Shown one piece after another: positions 1 to 8,182 of a stretch of DNA of 12,085 bases. Location of the stretch: assembly GCA_964506325.1 (NCBI GenBank), contig CAZDLO010000105.1, positions 1 to 12,085 of the forward strand, in the 5' to 3' direction. Source of the DNA: CAINVV01 sp964506325. Its GTDB lineage: Bacteria; Bacteroidota; Bacteroidia; Bacteroidales; Prolixibacteraceae. Numbering within the stretch: position 1 is the stretch's first letter; each line of letters starts with the position of its first letter. Made by a program: the position numbers and the translations under genes. The notes under the pieces were generated by a model. The model ran no database searches. It was not told where the DNA came from and saw only the letters and a list, made by a program, of their open reading frames with translations.

Positions 1-54
1 ATAGAATGGAGGATTCCGGTTCCTTTGATCTGGGTTCGAATCCCGGTGGGGTCA
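1..54 (+). tRNA. tRNA-Arg (anticodon CCG), 3' part, cut by the window edge
   Basis: This is the 3' two-thirds of a tRNA gene. The anticodon stem pairs GAGGA (9-13) with TCCTT (21-25) around the seven-base loop TTCCGGT, which puts CCG at 16-18 and reads the arginine codon CGG. The T arm pairs CTGGG with CCCGG around the canonical loop TTCGAAT. The 3' acceptor strand is TGGGGTC (47-53), followed by discriminator A at 54. The next bases are CAAAA, so CCA is not encoded and must be added enzymatically. The 5' acceptor strand and most of the D arm lie outside the window, so acceptor pairing could not be checked. Confidence 0.93.
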
Positions 55-73
55 CAAAAATTGAAATATAAAT

Positions 74-110
74 TGGCAATCGCTTGTTAATCAGTGGTTG
101 CCATTTTTTT
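74..110 (+). terminator. Intrinsic terminator after tRNA-Arg, probably bidirectional
   Basis: Bases 74-84 pair with 93-103 in an 11-bp stem that contains two G-T wobbles, with an eight-base loop. A run of seven T follows at 104-110, a standard intrinsic terminator for the tRNA transcript. Read on the minus strand, the same stem is followed by an AT-rich stretch with short T runs, so it may also stop transcripts coming from the convergent GH38-like gene that ends at 161. The plus-strand role is well supported and the minus-strand role is inferred. Confidence 0.8.
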
Positions 111-160
111 ATCAGTTTCCAGGTATTTGGATGATTTAAAATGCCGACACAACTTATTTT

Positions 161-2956
161 TTAATTTTTTGCTTCTTTTTCATCCTTTAGAATAAAGCTT
201 GACGGTGCGTAGGCTTGAATCCGGACTGAAAATTTTCCATTTATTATCTCAGATGGTGTTCCGGATGCTTCCCCTCGCAAATTAACCGGGAAGGCGAATC
301 TAAATTTGTTTCCGACTGGCAAGGTCACCTCAAGATTACTGGTGATTCCGGCCTGTTCCCAAAGCCTTAAAATTGTACCTTTTCCATCCGGATTTGGACC
401 AAATGCAGTAACAGTTATCCCCTTATGCGACAAAGAAATTCCAGCTTGAGTGACAGGCAATCTGCCATTTTTTACTTTCGAAGATGCTGCAATTAATGGG
501 ACCCTTGTTTCCATTGCCGGAGTGAAGAGTGATCCTTCGCTATTAAATTTATTGATCGACCAGATGCGTACTTTTGCAGTCATGACCTGGCCATTTCCTA
601 CCCAGGACGCAAAATTGGTGCGCCAATGATTGTTGAACAAGTTTAAAAACAGGTGGGGTTTTTGGGGTGTATAGTGTTTGCTGAACTTGTATTCTCCCGG
701 TTCTCCCAGGCTGACCAGCGGGAGGTCAGGGGAGGCAATCCCGTATCCGGAACCGGATACTGAATCGAAAACAGCAACTCCGTTATTGACCCACCATAAA
801 TGAAAATTGGAATTATCAACCACCATTTCTTTTTCAGGATCAACATCAGCCCCTATTCTGCCTAGCCTGAATTTAGGATTGTCAATCTTAAAGGGCAGAC
901 AAAGCCAGGCAGCTTCAGGCCATGAATCGGGCTGTTTTTGCCAGCTTATTCCGACTTCAGCAATCGGTGCCATACCCGATAGTGTCAGACTAATGGTAAT
1001 TCTTTGTGGCTGACCTGGTCCCTGTATTGAACCGGTCAATGTCGCTTTCACATCAATGGTAGATTTTTCTATGAATAAATCCATTTTTTCAGGCAAAGCA
1101 GATTGATATACATTATCCCGGGGCATATCATAGGCAGAGAAAATAAAACGATGTGCTAAATACTGCGGATAGAGAGAATTGTCGATCCAGTCTGAGATCT
1201 GCTTATAGCCGAATCTTTCATAAAAATACTGACCAAAACCTTGCGGGGCGAGGTTGTCTACCAATTCCTTACCTGAACGCTTGTCAGTCAGACTGCTTAT
1301 TCTTCCATGGATGGGATCAATGGTGGCCCTGAAGAAAGGGCTTTCGATAAGGCCTGTCAGTTTATCGGCCTTTAACTCCGGTTCTGCTGGCGGTTCTTTT
1401 GAAGACACAAAAGTCCGGTAACCCATTGGTGGTATATCTTTCACGTAAAATCGGGCCATCGGAGCCTTGTCTTCAATGGCCGGATATTCATGTGACACAG
1501 GAATCAACGGACCTCCGTCAACCGGCTTAAGAGAGACAAAATCATTGCCAAATATCAGTCGGGTATCAAACTCAAGCTCACCGTTGCGCTTCCAGGGGAG
1601 CGGATTGTAAATGACAATCCTATTGTCCTGGATACTTACATTGTCGGCCAGAGATGCAATTGCATCCAAATATGGATTACCGACCAGATCCTGTACTTTT
1701 TTTATATAATTGGCATGATCTTCCCAGGATTCCATCATTCGACGATACTGAGGAGGAAGGCCTCTGCTCCACAATTCCTGCCATTCTTTACCATATGGAA
1801 TTTTCAGATAATGCTGGTTGGCCAATCCCCAGGTATGCTCGCTGAATAAAAGACTTTGTTCGTATGCCTCCTCAATGATATTGCTTATATCCGGCCTGAA
1901 TATACCCCAAATCCGTTCAAGGGTATTTATTTGATCGAGTCCTCCTATTTGTGGCCTGATATTTTGGGCCTGTTTACATGCTTCAGGCATACTCATCGGA
2001 CCATGAATCCATGGATCGCCTATGTCGCTGCGTATAACCGGTAATTTGCCCAGGTCCTCCTTCAAAATCAACTTCGCGAAATCGTCCAGGGTACCTACAC
2101 GAGCATTTAAACCACGCTTTCTGTAAAATTCAAGATCACTTGTCACTGTTTCCGGACTGGGTGGACCTTGATTATCACCAGTCATGTGAAGGTAAATCCA
2201 TGTTTTAAATGGCCAACCTGTAGGTGGCAAAGGTTCACTTCCGTAATTGTTGTTGTATAGCGTAAGCAATTTTGAGCCGTCCGGCCCTTCCCACCAAAAC
2301 AATGGAGGCAAGCCAAATTCCTTGTTTACCACCGGCCCGCCATAATGATAGAATTTTATTCCAGCATGAGAGAAAAGGGTAGGGATAAGCCAGGATTGCC
2401 CTGGTACATCTGTTGTTTTAGCGCTGATTGACAGTGTTTTATTGAATTTTCTGGCAATTGAGGAGGATATATTCATTCCCCTCACCAAATCTTCGAGATC
2501 GGAGGTTTCAGTATGCATCGTAAATGGCCAGGCATGTACTGAGAGGTTTCCATCCGCAATAGCCTGCTCAATTCTTTTCTTTCGGGAAGGTTCCTGCCCA
2601 TCCCAGATAATTTGCTTCATGGGCCATCCCGGGATAGTCCATACAAACTGTCTGTCTTTGGGCTGGTTACTGTTTATTTCAATGGCATTTATCAACCGGT
2701 CGGCCATTGAAGTACGGTAATCATGAACCACTTGCTGAATTCGTTCTGAATACCCTAAATCAAAATGCGTTTTATATACAATAATTACATTTTCTGGCAT
2801 TTTTTGGGTTTTCGGCAATACAACCGCACCAGGTTTCGGCTTAGATACACCAGTCCCCGGCAAAGTTGATTTGTAGTCGTAATCCTGAGCCATGGCCTTA
2901 AATGAAACTGCCATTGAAAATATCAGGACCATTATGGAAAAATGTTTATTTTTCAT
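161..2956 (-). CDS. Exported GH38-like glycoside hydrolase (DUF5054 type)
   Basis: A 931-residue exported protein. It starts with a signal peptide (charged MKNK, hydrophobic 7-19, likely cleavage after AMA at residue 23). The N-terminal catalytic-type region resembles GH38 alpha-mannosidases. KTHFDLGYS has the H-x-D pair (H64, D66) that binds zinc in GH38. TTDVPGQSWLIP carries D183 where GH38 has its nucleophile (IDPFGHS-like), followed by the usual hydrophobic G-I segment. SEHTWG supplies H374 as the likely last metal ligand. The C-terminal half is beta-sandwich-like and includes the GH38-type segment ATIDPIHGRISSLTDK around 544-559. The overall pattern fits the DUF5054 family of Bacteroidota. 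Hydrolysis of alpha-mannosides or a related glycan in the periplasm or outside the cell is inferred; the true substrate is unknown. The gene lies 156 nt downstream of another exported protein on the same strand. No Shine-Dalgarno is visible, as is normal for the phylum. Confidence 0.85.
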   Translation of the reverse strand: MKNKHFSIMVLIFSMAVSFKAMAQDYDYKSTLPGTGVSKPKPGAVVLPKTQKMPENVIIVYKTHFDLGYSERIQQVVHDYRTSMADRLINAIEINSNQPKDRQFVWTIPGWPMKQIIWDGQEPSRKKRIEQAIADGNLSVHAWPFTMHTETSDLEDLVRGMNISSSIARKFNKTLSISAKTTDVPGQSWLIPTLFSHAGIKFYHYGGPVVNKEFGLPPLFWWEGPDGSKLLTLYNNNYGSEPLPPTGWPFKTWIYLHMTGDNQGPPSPETVTSDLEFYRKRGLNARVGTLDDFAKLILKEDLGKLPVIRSDIGDPWIHGPMSMPEACKQAQNIRPQIGGLDQINTLERIWGIFRPDISNIIEEAYEQSLLFSEHTWGLANQHYLKIPYGKEWQELWSRGLPPQYRRMMESWEDHANYIKKVQDLVGNPYLDAIASLADNVSIQDNRIVIYNPLPWKRNGELEFDTRLIFGNDFVSLKPVDGGPLIPVSHEYPAIEDKAPMARFYVKDIPPMGYRTFVSSKEPPAEPELKADKLTGLIESPFFRATIDPIHGRISSLTDKRSGKELVDNLAPQGFGQYFYERFGYKQISDWIDNSLYPQYLAHRFIFSAYDMPRDNVYQSALPEKMDLFIEKSTIDVKATLTGSIQGPGQPQRITISLTLSGMAPIAEVGISWQKQPDSWPEAAWLCLPFKIDNPKFRLGRIGADVDPEKEMVVDNSNFHLWWVNNGVAVFDSVSGSGYGIASPDLPLVSLGEPGEYKFSKHYTPQKPHLFLNLFNNHWRTNFASWVGNGQVMTAKVRIWSINKFNSEGSLFTPAMETRVPLIAASSKVKNGRLPVTQAGISLSHKGITVTAFGPNPDGKGTILRLWEQAGITSNLEVTLPVGNKFRFAFPVNLRGEASGTPSEIINGKFSVRIQAYAPSSFILKDEKEAKN

Positions 2957-3112
2957 GAATGAAGGTTATGTTTCTATTTTGCTTACCGGAACAGATGTTG
3001 CAGTAAAGGTATTCAAGCCTCATAAAATTTTACTTCGGGTTGAGTATTCTGCTCAAATGTCCAGGTAAAGTAGTTCTGCCTGTCCATTCTGGCAATGACT
3101 TCCAATCTGAAG

Positions 3113-5452
3113 CTAAAGTTTCAATTGGCCATTGGGTAAAACAGATAAATTCATTGTTTTGCCTGCTTTAACAAAAACAAACGGCCAATTGAGGAATGCC
3201 GTACAATCCATTGGTTCTTTTGATTGAGCCGATTCTTCAGCAAAGATGGTAACGTTGGCATCATATTTTGTAGGATTTGTAATCTGAAGTATGATGCCAT
3301 TTTCAGACCGGTCTGTTACTTTGGCTTCTATATGGTCAAAAACATAAAATTTATCCGAATTAGTCTGCAAATAAATTCCAGGTAATTCCATGGCCATAAG
3401 GATTCCGTTCAGCTCATTCCATCCGGTAGAACCAAATTCGCTTCCGCCCCGGCTCCCCCGGTTATCGGCATCACAATAAGTGAGGCGTTCTGTTATTTCT
3501 CCTCCGGGTTTGATGCCTTCTGCCCAGGCATGAACCACATCTCGCATCAGGTCTGCATAACGAATATCCCCGCAATTTCTGAAGATTTTGAACAGGGGAT
3601 CCCCGGACAAAGTGCAGAATCCCGGGGCTCCATGTTTATTTTGCGTACTTGCCCAAACTGCCCCTGTCAGTTTTGCCCCTAATCTGGCAAGTTCAGTTTC
3701 TTTTGGCAGTTCATAATCATAGGACACCACCCAGGTTGCGGTTAGGTTTGCCACATTTCGGCACATTTCCATCCATTTTTTTTCTCCGGTAGCTTCATAT
3801 ACCGCCATGAGGGAAGTCATAAGTCCGGCAGAGGTTTCCGAATCAGCATTTTGCAGAATATCCGAACATGCTCCATAGGTGAATCCCTTCTGAACAAAAT
3901 CATGGAGGTAATAATATTCAGCCGCCTCCTTCGCTATACTCAGAAATTCAGGGTTTTCAAACCATTTTGAGGCTAAAACCAGGCCTCCGATTGCCATAGC
4001 CCCGCTTGTGGTATTATAGACTGCAATTTCTCCTGTTTCGTGATTGATGTAATTGCCCCATTGGCCGCTTTTCTTCCATGTTTTTACAAAAGCCTGGGCC
4101 AATTGTTCAACTGTTTGTTCCCAAATTGGTTTTATAACCGCAAAATTTCCCTGGACTTTCAACACCATAAATTGTTTGAGCATCCAATACAATGCATCAG
4201 CATTTTGCCTGGTTAAAACAATAGGTTGATTTGGGAACCAGTCTCTTCCGCTGGCTCTTCCATTTGGATTCATAGCGGCAAGAAAATAGCCTGATTTGCC
4301 GGCAATTGCCGGCATTACAAAATCAAAGGTTTTGGTAACGCGGTCCCGGTGCATATTATCGTTCAATGCTATCATCGGGAAAGTATTCATCAATCCGCCG
4401 ATCCACCCGATACAGATTTTATCAGAGTTTTCCGGGCAATAATATTGAAAATCAGATTTTTCCAGCCATCTTTTGTCTATTTGCCCCGTCATTATTTTCT
4501 TTACTTCGCTAAATGGAACCAGATTACGTGGATGATTGGATCCTGTAACATCCTTTCTGATGGTCATAAATTTCTCCAGCAGGCCTGGAACATCAAAGGC
4601 TTCAAACGAATAAATCCGAAGATGAATAGATATTTCATCGCCGGTTTTCCAATCCAGCGCTCGGTCAGGGCTATCTCCAAACCCGATAAATTGTGGTTTT
4701 CGGGACCTTACTCCCGGGGCACTGACCACCAGGGACGCTTTTGTGTGTTCCTTGTTTTCCGCGATAATAAACCCGTTGTCCAATATTTGTCCCTCTTTAC
4801 GGATTCCCTGTTCTGAAAGGGCAATAAATGCTCTTTTATTGCGCCTGTTCAGGATGCAAACCGCAGGGGTGGCAGCATTACATGAACTCACTTCAATACT
4901 TGACGCTTCCCCCTGGATAGGAGACAGTTGGGGCAGTTCTGTCGTAATCTGGGGAATATTCTTGTTGTAAAAATCACCCGGATCAAATCCTGTACAATAT
5001 CCCCTGCGTTCAGTCTTGTTGCGGTTGGAATTGTAAACTGCAGCTGGAATCATTGTATAATTTTCTGAATTCCAATCATCTAAATCAAAGGCAATTGCAA
5101 CTCCAGTACTCTTCATTTCTCCCTTAACCAGTTTAAAGGTAACCGTAAAATCCATCAATCCTTGTCCAGAAAGATTACTTGTTCCCGTAACAGTGTACTT
5201 CCATTCAGTATCCTGGATTTTCAAATTGTTATGGGTCAAATTGAAAATCCGTGAAAGCACACTGCCTTCATATTGGCAAACCAGCAGGCGTGTTTTGCCA
5301 TGAATTTCAGTATCTAATTCCCTGAATTCCCTTGGTTCACAATTATTCTCCGATTGAGGCAACCATTTCATGTTCTGACCAATTGTAGTTGTGGCAACCT
5401 GAACAATCAGAATCATGAGTACAATGAAATATTTAATTCCCGGGATCGGCAT
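3113..5452 (-). CDS. Exported protein with probable (alpha/alpha)-barrel glycosidase-like domain, family unknown
   Basis: A 779-residue protein, taking the ATG at 5450-5452 as start; the reading frame also allows a TTG two codons upstream, which is less likely. A signal peptide is clear (hydrophobic residues 8-22, likely cleavage near TTIG-Q at about 25-26). Residues 30-290 look beta-rich and may be a carbohydrate-binding-like or sandwich domain. Residues 315-700 are helical, with repeated small-residue/aromatic hairpins typical of six-hairpin glycosidase or lyase toroids (for example SAGLMTSLMAVYEATGEKKW near 541-560). The last 80 residues look like a small beta domain. Acidic candidates such as E538, D616 and E651 cannot be assigned as catalytic by eye. 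It probably forms a transcription unit with the GH38-like gene and may act on the same glycan; that is inference from context. I do not recognise the family. Confidence 0.8.
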   Translation of the reverse strand: MPIPGIKYFIVLMILIVQVATTTIGQNMKWLPQSENNCEPREFRELDTEIHGKTRLLVCQYEGSVLSRIFNLTHNNLKIQDTEWKYTVTGTSNLSGQGLMDFTVTFKLVKGEMKSTGVAIAFDLDDWNSENYTMIPAAVYNSNRNKTERRGYCTGFDPGDFYNKNIPQITTELPQLSPIQGEASSIEVSSCNAATPAVCILNRRNKRAFIALSEQGIRKEGQILDNGFIIAENKEHTKASLVVSAPGVRSRKPQFIGFGDSPDRALDWKTGDEISIHLRIYSFEAFDVPGLLEKFMTIRKDVTGSNHPRNLVPFSEVKKIMTGQIDKRWLEKSDFQYYCPENSDKICIGWIGGLMNTFPMIALNDNMHRDRVTKTFDFVMPAIAGKSGYFLAAMNPNGRASGRDWFPNQPIVLTRQNADALYWMLKQFMVLKVQGNFAVIKPIWEQTVEQLAQAFVKTWKKSGQWGNYINHETGEIAVYNTTSGAMAIGGLVLASKWFENPEFLSIAKEAAEYYYLHDFVQKGFTYGACSDILQNADSETSAGLMTSLMAVYEATGEKKWMEMCRNVANLTATWVVSYDYELPKETELARLGAKLTGAVWASTQNKHGAPGFCTLSGDPLFKIFRNCGDIRYADLMRDVVHAWAEGIKPGGEITERLTYCDADNRGSRGGSEFGSTGWNELNGILMAMELPGIYLQTNSDKFYVFDHIEAKVTDRSENGIILQITNPTKYDANVTIFAEESAQSKEPMDCTAFLNWPFVFVKAGKTMNLSVLPNGQLKL

Positions 5453-5739
5453 TTTCAACCAATTAATTTTCTGACAACATGGTATACATCAATAATTATT
5501 TATGCTCCAATCACAGGAAAATACTGGAGTTTACAAAAATCCTCACCATTTACTGACGGTAAATCGTAAGGGCAATTAATTTCATTTCTTACTAATTCTG
5601 CAATTTGTGTGTTGGCCCTTGTACTGAACACTTTCACAAAACAAAACCAAACATTCCTCAGAAATGGATTTTAAAAATACAGATATTTTTCTTTGGCAGG
5701 TAGTGTTAAAATATTTATTGACCAGTGTTGATATTGATT

Positions 5740-5781
5740 ATCCAGGATCGTTTCGACGGTATTGTTTGCAAATACCTGGAT
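5740..5781. promoter_or_regulatory. Nested inverted repeat, possible operator or RNA structure
   Basis: ATCCAGG at 5740-5746 is repeated in inverted form as CCTGGAT at 5775-5781. Between the arms lies the perfect 8-bp palindrome TTTGCAAA (5765-5772), which overlaps a -7-like TATTGTTTG string. Nested symmetry over a possible promoter fits a repressor site, but the arms are short and could be chance in an AT-rich spacer. Confidence 0.25.
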
Positions 5782-5827
5782 CTGTTCATCCGATGTTTTC
5801 TTTTGCCTTGTTCAGTAATTGAAGTAA

Positions 5828-5852
5828 CGGTCCTATTCCGGACTGAATTTTT
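5828..5852 (+). terminator. Terminator-like hairpin in the leader of the LolA-like operon
   Basis: CGGTCC (5828-5833) pairs with GGACTG (5840-5845) in a 6-bp stem with one G-T pair and the six-base loop TATTCC. The sequence AATTTTTAT follows. It could shield the operon from upstream transcription or act as an attenuator about 80 bases before the start at 5933. The stem is short, so the call is weak. Confidence 0.25.
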
Positions 5853-5932
5853 ATAATTTGCTTGATTCAAATCTTTTACGTATCTTTTCTTTTCCCAATT
5901 ACGATGGAAATTGTCATTAAATCAGAGTAATT

Positions 5933-6697
5933 ATGAATAACGGTTATTTCTCCAAATTTTTTCTTTTTATCCTGGGAATTTTGCCTTTTTCATTATTTGC
6001 ACAAGACTTAAGTGCTACAGACATAGTCAGAAAGGCAGATGAAAAATTCAATGGGGAAAAAAGCAGTTACAGTGTTATGTCAATGACAATTGTCAGGCCA
6101 TCCTGGCAAAGAACGATCGAATTCAAAAGCTGGTCACTGGGCAGGGATTACACCCTTACCCTCATTACCGCACCTGCCAGGGAAGCCGGTCAGTCTTTTC
6201 TGAAAAGAGGTAATGAGATGTGGAGCTGGAATCCTTCAATAAGCAGGTTGATAAAGCTTCCGCCATCAATGATGTCCCAGGGATGGATGGGTTCTGATTA
6301 CACCAATGATGATATTTTAAAGGAGTCTTCCGTTGTGAAAGACTACACCCATGAAATTATTGGCAAAGAGAGCCAGAACGGCCGTTTGTGCTATAAAATC
6401 CGGATGATGGCGAAAGAAGATGCTTCCATCATCTGGGGAAAGCAATTTAGATGGATCGATATGGGAGAGTTCCTTGTTTTAAAGGTCGAGTTATATGATG
6501 AAGATGGCGGACTCGTGAGGACTGAGATTGGTTCCGGCATAAAAATGATGGATGGAAGGACTGTGACCTCAAAAATTGTGATGGTTCCGAATGAGGAGCC
6601 TGAAAATAAAACCATCATTGAAATAAAAGAGATAAAATTCAATATTCCTGTGGAAGAAAACCATTTTTCGCAGCAGAATATGAAAAGGATTCGATGA
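5933..6697 (+). CDS. LolA-like outer membrane lipoprotein-sorting protein (PF17131 type)
   Basis: A 254-residue periplasmic protein. Its signal peptide has a hydrophobic core at 9-22 and likely cleavage after SLFA at 23; there is no lipobox cysteine, so the mature protein is soluble. The mature part carries the conserved landmarks of the LolA-like family annotated as outer membrane lipoprotein-sorting protein: ADEKFNG near 35, the FKSWSLGRDYTLTLITAPAR stretch at 64-83, MWSWNPSISRLIKLPPSMMS at 96-115, then GWMGSDYTNDD, and WGKQFRWID near 168-176. Members of this fold form an open beta-barrel with a hydrophobic pocket for lipids. It is the first gene of an operon with two FtsX permeases and an ATPase, so it probably receives cargo from them. 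The cargo (lipoprotein, lipid or other) is unknown. The ATG at 5933 is the natural start; no Shine-Dalgarno is seen. Confidence 0.9.
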   Translation: MNNGYFSKFFLFILGILPFSLFAQDLSATDIVRKADEKFNGEKSSYSVMSMTIVRPSWQRTIEFKSWSLGRDYTLTLITAPAREAGQSFLKRGNEMWSWNPSISRLIKLPPSMMSQGWMGSDYTNDDILKESSVVKDYTHEIIGKESQNGRLCYKIRMMAKEDASIIWGKQFRWIDMGEFLVLKVELYDEDGGLVRTEIGSGIKMMDGRTVTSKIVMVPNEEPENKTIIEIKEIKFNIPVEENHFSQQNMKRIR

Positions 6698-6750
6698 GAT
6701 CTTGCTAAAAAGCCGATTGTTATTGACAGATAGACTGAAAATTGGGTCAT

Positions 6751-8172
6751 ATGAGAGAGGAATTTAGAATTGCATGGAGAAATCTATGGAGAAACAGGCG
6801 TCGTACAATTATTACCGGATCATCAGTTTTCTTTGCCGTTTTTTTTGCGGTCACAATGAGATCTTACCAGCTTGGCAGCTATGACCACATGATTACCGGA
6901 TTCATAGAATCATTTACCGGTTATATACAGGTTCAGCACAAAAAATTTCAGGATAATCCACTGATTGATAATTCATTCAGATACAACGATTCGTTGACTG
7001 TAAAAATAATGGATATTGACAATGTTGTTTCTGTAACTCCACATATAGAGTCTTTCACGCTTGCTTCCAACGGAACACAGACAAAAGGAGTTTCTATTAT
7101 AGCTATTGATCCTGTAGGGGAGAGGAATTTCTCAAATCCGGAAAATAAGATGGTAAAATTCAGAATTTCTGAAAAGGCCTTACAAAGGATGAGAGCTTCC
7201 GGAACAATACCTGAAGTCGTCATGAAAAAGTTGTTGAAAAACCTTGACAGATCATACTCTTCCATAGCCAGGTTGAGGATGGAACTGGGACTTTCAGCAG
7301 AAGAGGACAAGCTCTTTTTGCCTGATATTTTAGGAAGTTCAGAGGTGTCAAATGGATATTTCAGCGCCAATGACAATGGAATTCTGGTGTCTGACAGGCT
7401 TGCCCGATATCTTAAAGTAGCAGTCGGAGATTCGGTAATTCTGATTGGTCAGGGATATCACGGGACTTCAGCCACAGGTATATTCCCTGTACGTGGAATC
7501 ATTAAAATGCCGTCGCCGGAAATCGACAATAAATTGATTGTTATGACCATACCAACGGCACAAAAGTTCTTTGATGCTGAAGGCAAAGTAACATCACTGG
7601 TTGTTAACCTGACGGATAAATCAGAAAGAACCATTAAAAAAGTGCAGGCCAAAATCAATTCCCTGCTACCGGATAAAAATGCAACGGCCAAATCCTGGTT
7701 TGAACTCAACCCTATTTTGTATCAGCAAATTCAGGGCGACAGCCAGACAGGCATGGCTATGCTTGGACTCCTTTACTTTATCATTTTTTTTGGCATATTC
7801 GGTACTGTCCTGATGATGGTTTCAGAAAGAAGAAAGGAATTTGGCGTCCTGGTGGCAATAGGGATGCAGAAAAGTAAACTAAAAAGGGTTGTAGCGATAG
7901 AAATGTTGCTTCTTGGCGCTATTGGCCTGGTTGGTGGCTTATTGGCAAGTGTGCCGCTGATAATTTATTTCTACTATTATCCGGTTTTGCTGAAAGGTGA
8001 ACTGGGTAACATGATGGAAGACTGGGGATGGGATCCTGTTATGCCCTCCGCGTGGTTCGGTCCCTATTTTTACTGGCAGGCTGCCATCGTGGCGTTGATG
8101 GTTTTACTTGCGACAATCTATCCGTTAAGGAAAATAAATTCCCTGAAAGAAATTGAAGCACTCAAAAGCTAA
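6751..8172 (+). CDS. ABC transporter permease, FtsX/LolC-E type (first paralogue)
   Basis: A 473-residue inner-membrane permease using the ATG at 6751; the frame extends to a TTG at 6742 but the ATG fits the paralogue's MIWSIAWKN start better. Layout: amphipathic N-terminal helix with the motif WRNLWRNRRR, TM1 at about 19-38, a large periplasmic domain to about 330, then TM2 (334-356), TM3 (382-408) and TM4 (438-457). The cytoplasmic loop SERRKEFGVLVAIGM (358-372) is the usual coupling element to the ATPase, and the protein ends with the family-typical PLRKINSLKEIEALKS. This matches the four-TM LolC/LolE/MacB design, which acts by mechanotransmission rather than by forming a channel. The periplasmic domain holds a helical insert at about 137-197 ahead of the GILVSDRLARYLKV motif. 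The gene starts 53 bases after the LolA-like gene and ends 10 bases before the second permease. Confidence 0.92.
   Translation: MREEFRIAWRNLWRNRRRTIITGSSVFFAVFFAVTMRSYQLGSYDHMITGFIESFTGYIQVQHKKFQDNPLIDNSFRYNDSLTVKIMDIDNVVSVTPHIESFTLASNGTQTKGVSIIAIDPVGERNFSNPENKMVKFRISEKALQRMRASGTIPEVVMKKLLKNLDRSYSSIARLRMELGLSAEEDKLFLPDILGSSEVSNGYFSANDNGILVSDRLARYLKVAVGDSVILIGQGYHGTSATGIFPVRGIIKMPSPEIDNKLIVMTIPTAQKFFDAEGKVTSLVVNLTDKSERTIKKVQAKINSLLPDKNATAKSWFELNPILYQQIQGDSQTGMAMLGLLYFIIFFGIFGTVLMMVSERRKEFGVLVAIGMQKSKLKRVVAIEMLLLGAIGLVGGLLASVPLIIYFYYYPVLLKGELGNMMEDWGWDPVMPSAWFGPYFYWQAAIVALMVLLATIYPLRKINSLKEIEALKS
6772..6797 (+). repeat. 26-base near-identical repeat, copy 1 (codes for AWRNLWRN)
   Basis: These 26 bases match 8198-8223 at all but two positions. 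They encode the N-terminal W-R-N-x-W-R-N motif of the permease family. The repeat is also internally repetitive, because the tryptophan-arginine-asparagine unit occurs twice. Protein-level constraint explains most of it. Confidence 0.7.
7153..7341 (+). other. Helical insert in the periplasmic domain of the first permease
   Basis: About 60 residues (roughly 135-197), largely charged and helix-forming, begin with KFRISEKALQRM and continue through TIPEVVMKKLLKNL. They sit between the first part of the periplasmic domain and the strand-helix motif GILVSDRLARYLKV. A similar segment occurs in the neighbouring permease. The boundaries are estimates by eye. Confidence 0.5.
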
Positions 8173-8182
8173 AAAAATAAAT

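Larger units (their letters stand above)
5453..5932. other. Divergent intergenic region with promoters and inverted repeats
   Basis: These 480 bases separate the minus-strand exported protein from the plus-strand LolA-like operon and must hold promoters for both. I see no credible gene here. No exact match to the Bacteroidota consensus (TTTG, about 19 bases, TAnnTTTG) was found. The nearest -7-like strings on the plus strand are TATTGTTTG at 5760-5768 and TATAATTTG at 5852-5860, both with one base too many between TA and TTTG. An AT-only 7-bp hairpin with a four-base loop lies at 5673-5690. Two more substantial inverted repeats are listed separately. Confidence 0.6.

Noticed and set aside
1..54. 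tRNA 3' end as an integration site of a mobile island
   Set aside because: I saw no second copy of the tRNA 3' end in the window and no integrase, so there is no evidence for an island boundary.
4349..4816. 155-codon plus-strand open frame within the unknown exported gene
   Set aside because: It lies antisense to a long gene with clear signal peptide and domain-like content, has no recognisable motif and ends with no plausible context; it is a shadow frame.
5673..5690. AT-only hairpin (AAAAATA/TATTTTT) as a terminator
   Set aside because: The stem has no G-C pair and would be too weak; such repeats are expected by chance in an AT-rich spacer.
6391..6750. 119-codon minus-strand open frame over the end of the LolA-like gene
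   Set aside because: It is antisense to a strongly conserved family sequence and has no family features of its own.
6948..7376. 142-codon minus-strand open frame over the first permease
   Set aside because: It is antisense to the permease's periplasmic domain, and its composition reflects the opposite strand.
8153..8182. TTG start for the second permease overlapping the first by 20 bases
   Set aside because: The ATG at 8183 gives an N-terminus that matches the paralogue and leaves a normal 10-base gap, so translational coupling by overlap is not needed.
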